Positions 60,930 through 64,000 of a stretch of 64,000 nucleotides of DNA are shown here, in pieces. Source of the stretch: Monomorium pharaonis (lineage: Eukaryota > Arthropoda > Insecta > Hymenoptera > Formicidae); the NCBI RefSeq assembly GCF_013373865.1, contig NC_050472.1, positions 7,125,276 through 7,189,275 of the forward strand. Direction: 5' to 3'. Both the position numbers and the translations under genes were made by a program. The notes under the pieces are model-generated. The model was not told the origin of the DNA. It saw nothing but the letters and a program-made list of their open reading frames with translations, and searched no databases. Position 1 is the stretch's first letter. Every line of letters begins with the position of its first letter.

Positions 60930-63585
60930 TTCTGATGTAATTTGATTTATTTCGACATAAAGATAATTTTTTCTCGGAAAATATTAAAAATTATTTTAAA
61001 CTATTTAAATTTTCTTGATACAACCCCTTAATATCCAAGATAATATTTATACATTTTTATAAATCATTATTGCATATACGCATACATACACACAATTTGT
61101 TTTTACAAAAATAATGTTATTATAAAAATAAAATAATAGTATTGGCTTATGTCGATAAAGAAAAGAACACGACAAAAAATGATAATGTTGCAATAAACTT
61201 AGATTAATTGTAATAAAAGCATTTTGTACATTAAAAAAAAATTTGCTGAAAATAAAAATATAGTTAAATAAAAGTCTAAAAATATTTTTTTTGAACTATT
61301 TAAAGCATCATAAACGTATTGTAACAAGTTCTAACATTCTAGCAATTATTTCAATAGTTTAATAGTTATTTTCAGATTTGTTAAATTTTTATAGTTATTC
61401 AGATCTAATTAAATTTTTAGAAATTTTACACTTCAGCAAACCGTGTATGCAACTAAATCTGTGTCTTTTATAAGTTCTATATATACAATGCATATTTGAT
61501 ATATACGCTTCACGAATATTAAAGAAGACTTAGAATAAATGTAATTTAACGGTACTAAATGCACCTGTTTTTTATTCTCGTTTACAAAAATTCTTTTACA
61601 AATCGGTATTATATACGTCATACAGTCAATAAATTCATTCTGTATTTATTACCTTCGAATCAACCACTTAAATCGGACTATCGAACACTTGTACATTATT
61701 TTTTACTTGATATAATAATAAGAAAAAAAAAATTTTTTTTTACTTTTAATTTCTTTGAACTATAAAGATTCTTACGCGCGAAAAATTTTTGTATTAACGT
61801 TATACATGTTTATATAATGTCATGTAGCTATTAAATTAATTACAAATGTATTAGTTTGTTAAAAATTTATTATTCAGAATTACGAATAAATTTTCTCTTG
61901 GAAAAAAAGTCGTGATAAACATGTCATTTAAATAATTACGAAATATACAATGACGATTTTTTCTCTTCTGTGAGACATCGGCAAGATAAACAAGTGCGTA
62001 TTATTGACTCTACACACAGTCTATTCCTTTATTTTTTATAAAGTATAACAATTCGCCAAGTTTATTATGGCTCAGTATAGGTGCATTGAAAGTTGGAAGA
62101 TTTTAATAGAATTATGGAATTATTCGAAAAACTAGGATAATATTTGTTACATAAAAACTAATTAAAAATGGTTAAAAATAGTTTGCAAATTATCTCGCTC
62201 GTATTCCGGTATCGCAGACGTAATACATATACATATATACGCGGGCTCGCGTTGTTTCATGAATCAAACTACGAATCGCACCGCTTTCCAAGTCACGCAT
62301 ACCGTACTTCTGAGCGTGACCAGGCGGATCAAAAAGTAACCTGTGACTGACAAAAGGTAGACGGTATCGTGCGCGGTTGATATCTCAAAATTCATATATC
62401 ATTCCGTCCCGGGAATATTTTTATGCACCGCCGCCTCCTGCTTTTCTCAGAGAGCATCAAAATCAATCTCCGCAGCACATTCGTGACGCGATGTTCCCTG
62501 GAATTTATTTCCAAGATTATGTTCTTACTGCGAACTAGAATCGCAATCGTAGAATTAATTCTTAAATGCAAATATGGTATTTGAATAGGCAATTCTTTGA
62601 TTCTCAGTATCCGCTAGATCGCGAGTTATTTGTCAATTTTAGATTAATAAATGCAACAAACAATAAATATATAATTTTGAATTATTAAATTCTTTAATAA
62701 AAATTGATTTGAGCTCAAGGAAGTTGATAATCGCTCATTGTAGTTTTAATTAGGTGCTGAATGCAATCCCATTTATCAAATTTCTCTATTATGTCACAAT
62801 TTTGAAAATTTACATTAAAATTGGAAATAGTTTTTTTTTTAATGTATTTTGTAACTGCCATATATAACATATATTGGAAAAATTTTAATATAAAATTTCT
62901 TTAAAAATAATTCTAATTTTACATAAGGTTAAAATTATTAAAACTTTTAAAACAAATTTCTTATCAAGAGACACGGCAGTGTCTCGCGCCAAGTGAACGC
63001 GCAGCGCGAGATCACCGTACATTTACGCGAATACGCGACTTGCAAGCACCTGAGATCATCAGATCTCAATAAAGATTTAACCGATCGAGTTCTAACTAGG
63101 TTCAATCAAAAGCTTGGATTTGATTTATATAAAAAAATGTTTTAATTTTTTTTCTGCGTGCTCTACGAGCGGAGATATAGTGACGCAAAGTCCAAAATGT
63201 AAATTTTTCGTTTAAGATACGTCGTCGGTCTTTGTCAAGTATTCACGAATTCAACACGAGAGGATTCTTCTATGATTTACCTGTGACAGCTAATAGATAA
63301 GTATATTATATAAAATTTTTATTTTTTTTTTATAGAAATAATTATTTTGAGATCAGTCAATATACTTTGTGCCATGTTTTATTTTTAGTTATATATTAAA
63401 AGAAAGAGAGGAAAAAACACTGTATTTGAAGGTAAAGTAAAATAGAAGAAGAATAGATAAAAGAAAGAAAGAATCGGTAAGAAAAATTAAAAAGAAAAAG
63501 TAAGAAGAATAAAATAAAGTAAGTCACATATATACACATATAAATAAATTATAATTAATGTATGTTAAAAAGAGTGTTATTGTCA

Positions 63586-63606
63586 AATTGAGAGAAAGGG
63601 AAAGAA

Positions 63607-63641
<35 letters not shown>

Positions 63642-63650
63642 AAGAAAAGA
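63586..63650. repeat. Purine-rich GA microsatellite
   Basis: A GA/GAAA tract with a central perfect GA run. A TATG tetranucleotide run follows at 63675-63698. Confidence 0.85.
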
Positions 63651-63727
63651 ATAACATGTGTAATAATATTTATATATGTATGTATGTATGTATGTATATA
63701 AATTTAATGTATGTGTATATATATATA

Positions 63728-63952
63728 CACTGTTAAAAATTTCCGTTGTAAAATCACAATAAAAGTGTTGGAAGCTTTTATCCAACTAAAATGTGCTGTA
63801 AATTTAAAGTACAGCTATGTTGTGTTACCACAAGATGTTATTTGTAATTTCACAACATAACTGTACTTTAAATTTGCTGTACAGCAAATTTTAGTTGGAT
63901 AAAAGCTTCCAATACTTTTATTGTAATTTTACAATAGAAATTTTTAACAATG
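63728..63952. mobile_element. TA-flanked foldback element, near-perfect 225-bp hairpin
   Basis: The left end is CACTGTTAAAAATTTCCGTT and the right end in reverse complement CATTGTTAAAAATTTCTATT. TA lies on both sides. Arms of about 100 bases share AAGCTTTTATCCAACTAAAA and AAATTTAAAGTACAG and are closed by a short loop near 63830. Arms this well matched indicate a young copy. No coding capacity. Confidence 0.9.
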
Positions 63953-64000
63953 TAGGCATGTCTGTCAATTTAATTAATTATTTCTTATTAGTATATTATT

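Larger units (their letters stand above)
60433..63727. other. Right-hand AT-rich interval
   Basis: No supported gene. It contains a foldback pair at 60828-60929, a GC-richer patch at 62200-62500 and another at 62980-63060. The latter has an 8-bp pair TCTCGCGC/GCGCGAGA. Low-complexity purine runs lie near 63590-63650. Confidence 0.45.

Noticed and set aside
62392..62592. Minus-strand frame in a GC-richer patch
   Set aside because: One alternative frame reads as a short last exon (SRHECAAEIDFDAL then stop), but no partner exon could be found.
1..64000. tRNA, rRNA, CRISPR arrays and telomeric TTAGG repeats
   Set aside because: Looked for and not seen. The regular repeats present are microsatellites or coding tandem repeats.

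Overview
This is a stretch of animal nuclear DNA, almost certainly from an insect and most likely a hymenopteran such as an ant. The evidence is small exons with GT/AG borders in AT-rich introns, CpG-rich blocks around first exons, many TA-flanked foldback elements, and exon sequences that read as insect versions of known genes. The species assignment is inference. No bacterial, viral, CRISPR, rRNA or tRNA feature was recognised.

Layout, left to right. (1) 1.0-4.9 kb, minus strand: a three-exon Snf7-family gene (CHMP4/Shrub-like ESCRT-III subunit) that is strongly diverged, with foldback elements in and upstream of it. (2) 7.5-15.7 kb, plus strand: an NKAIN gene (Na,K-ATPase-interacting membrane protein). 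It has five common exons, including an 18-codon first exon at 7475, and three alternative phase-compatible C-terminal exons. (3) 19.5-28.5 kb, plus strand: a kidney-type glutaminase gene with an EF-hand-like N-terminal region, a catalytic domain and C-terminal ankyrin repeats. It has three alternative first coding exons, all ending in the same splice phase, plus an in-frame 36-base microexon. (4) 28.5-37.8 kb: an AT-rich interval with no recognised gene. (5) 38.0-43.8 kb, plus strand: a large secreted Gly/Ala/Asn-rich structural protein, silk- or cuticle-like, with (NA)n blocks, an eleven-copy [H/Y]QQG repeat and a textbook TATA/Inr promoter. (6) 47.1-48.1 kb, plus strand: a smaller secreted Gly/Ser-rich protein sharing sequence style and a short motif with gene 5. 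(7) 49-52.5 kb: CpG-rich DNA without a supported coding exon, probably promoter and 5' untranslated sequence. (8) 53.7-55.5 kb, plus strand: a small signal-peptide protein with several dibasic sites and a basic C-terminus, organised like a neuropeptide precursor but matching no family I know. (9) 59.0-60.4 kb, minus strand: three open segments with coding character and workable splice phases, of unknown identity. (10) The rest is AT-rich DNA, microsatellites and foldback elements, ending with a near-perfect 225-bp hairpin element.

The genes do not form one pathway. The main structural themes are alternative protein ends in the two conserved neuronal/metabolic genes (NKAIN C-termini, glutaminase N-termini), a pair of secreted low-complexity structural genes, and an orphan peptide precursor. 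Exon borders were placed by eye from splice consensus and reading phase. They are consistent to the base, in that every proposed transcript length is divisible by three, but no transcript evidence was available.
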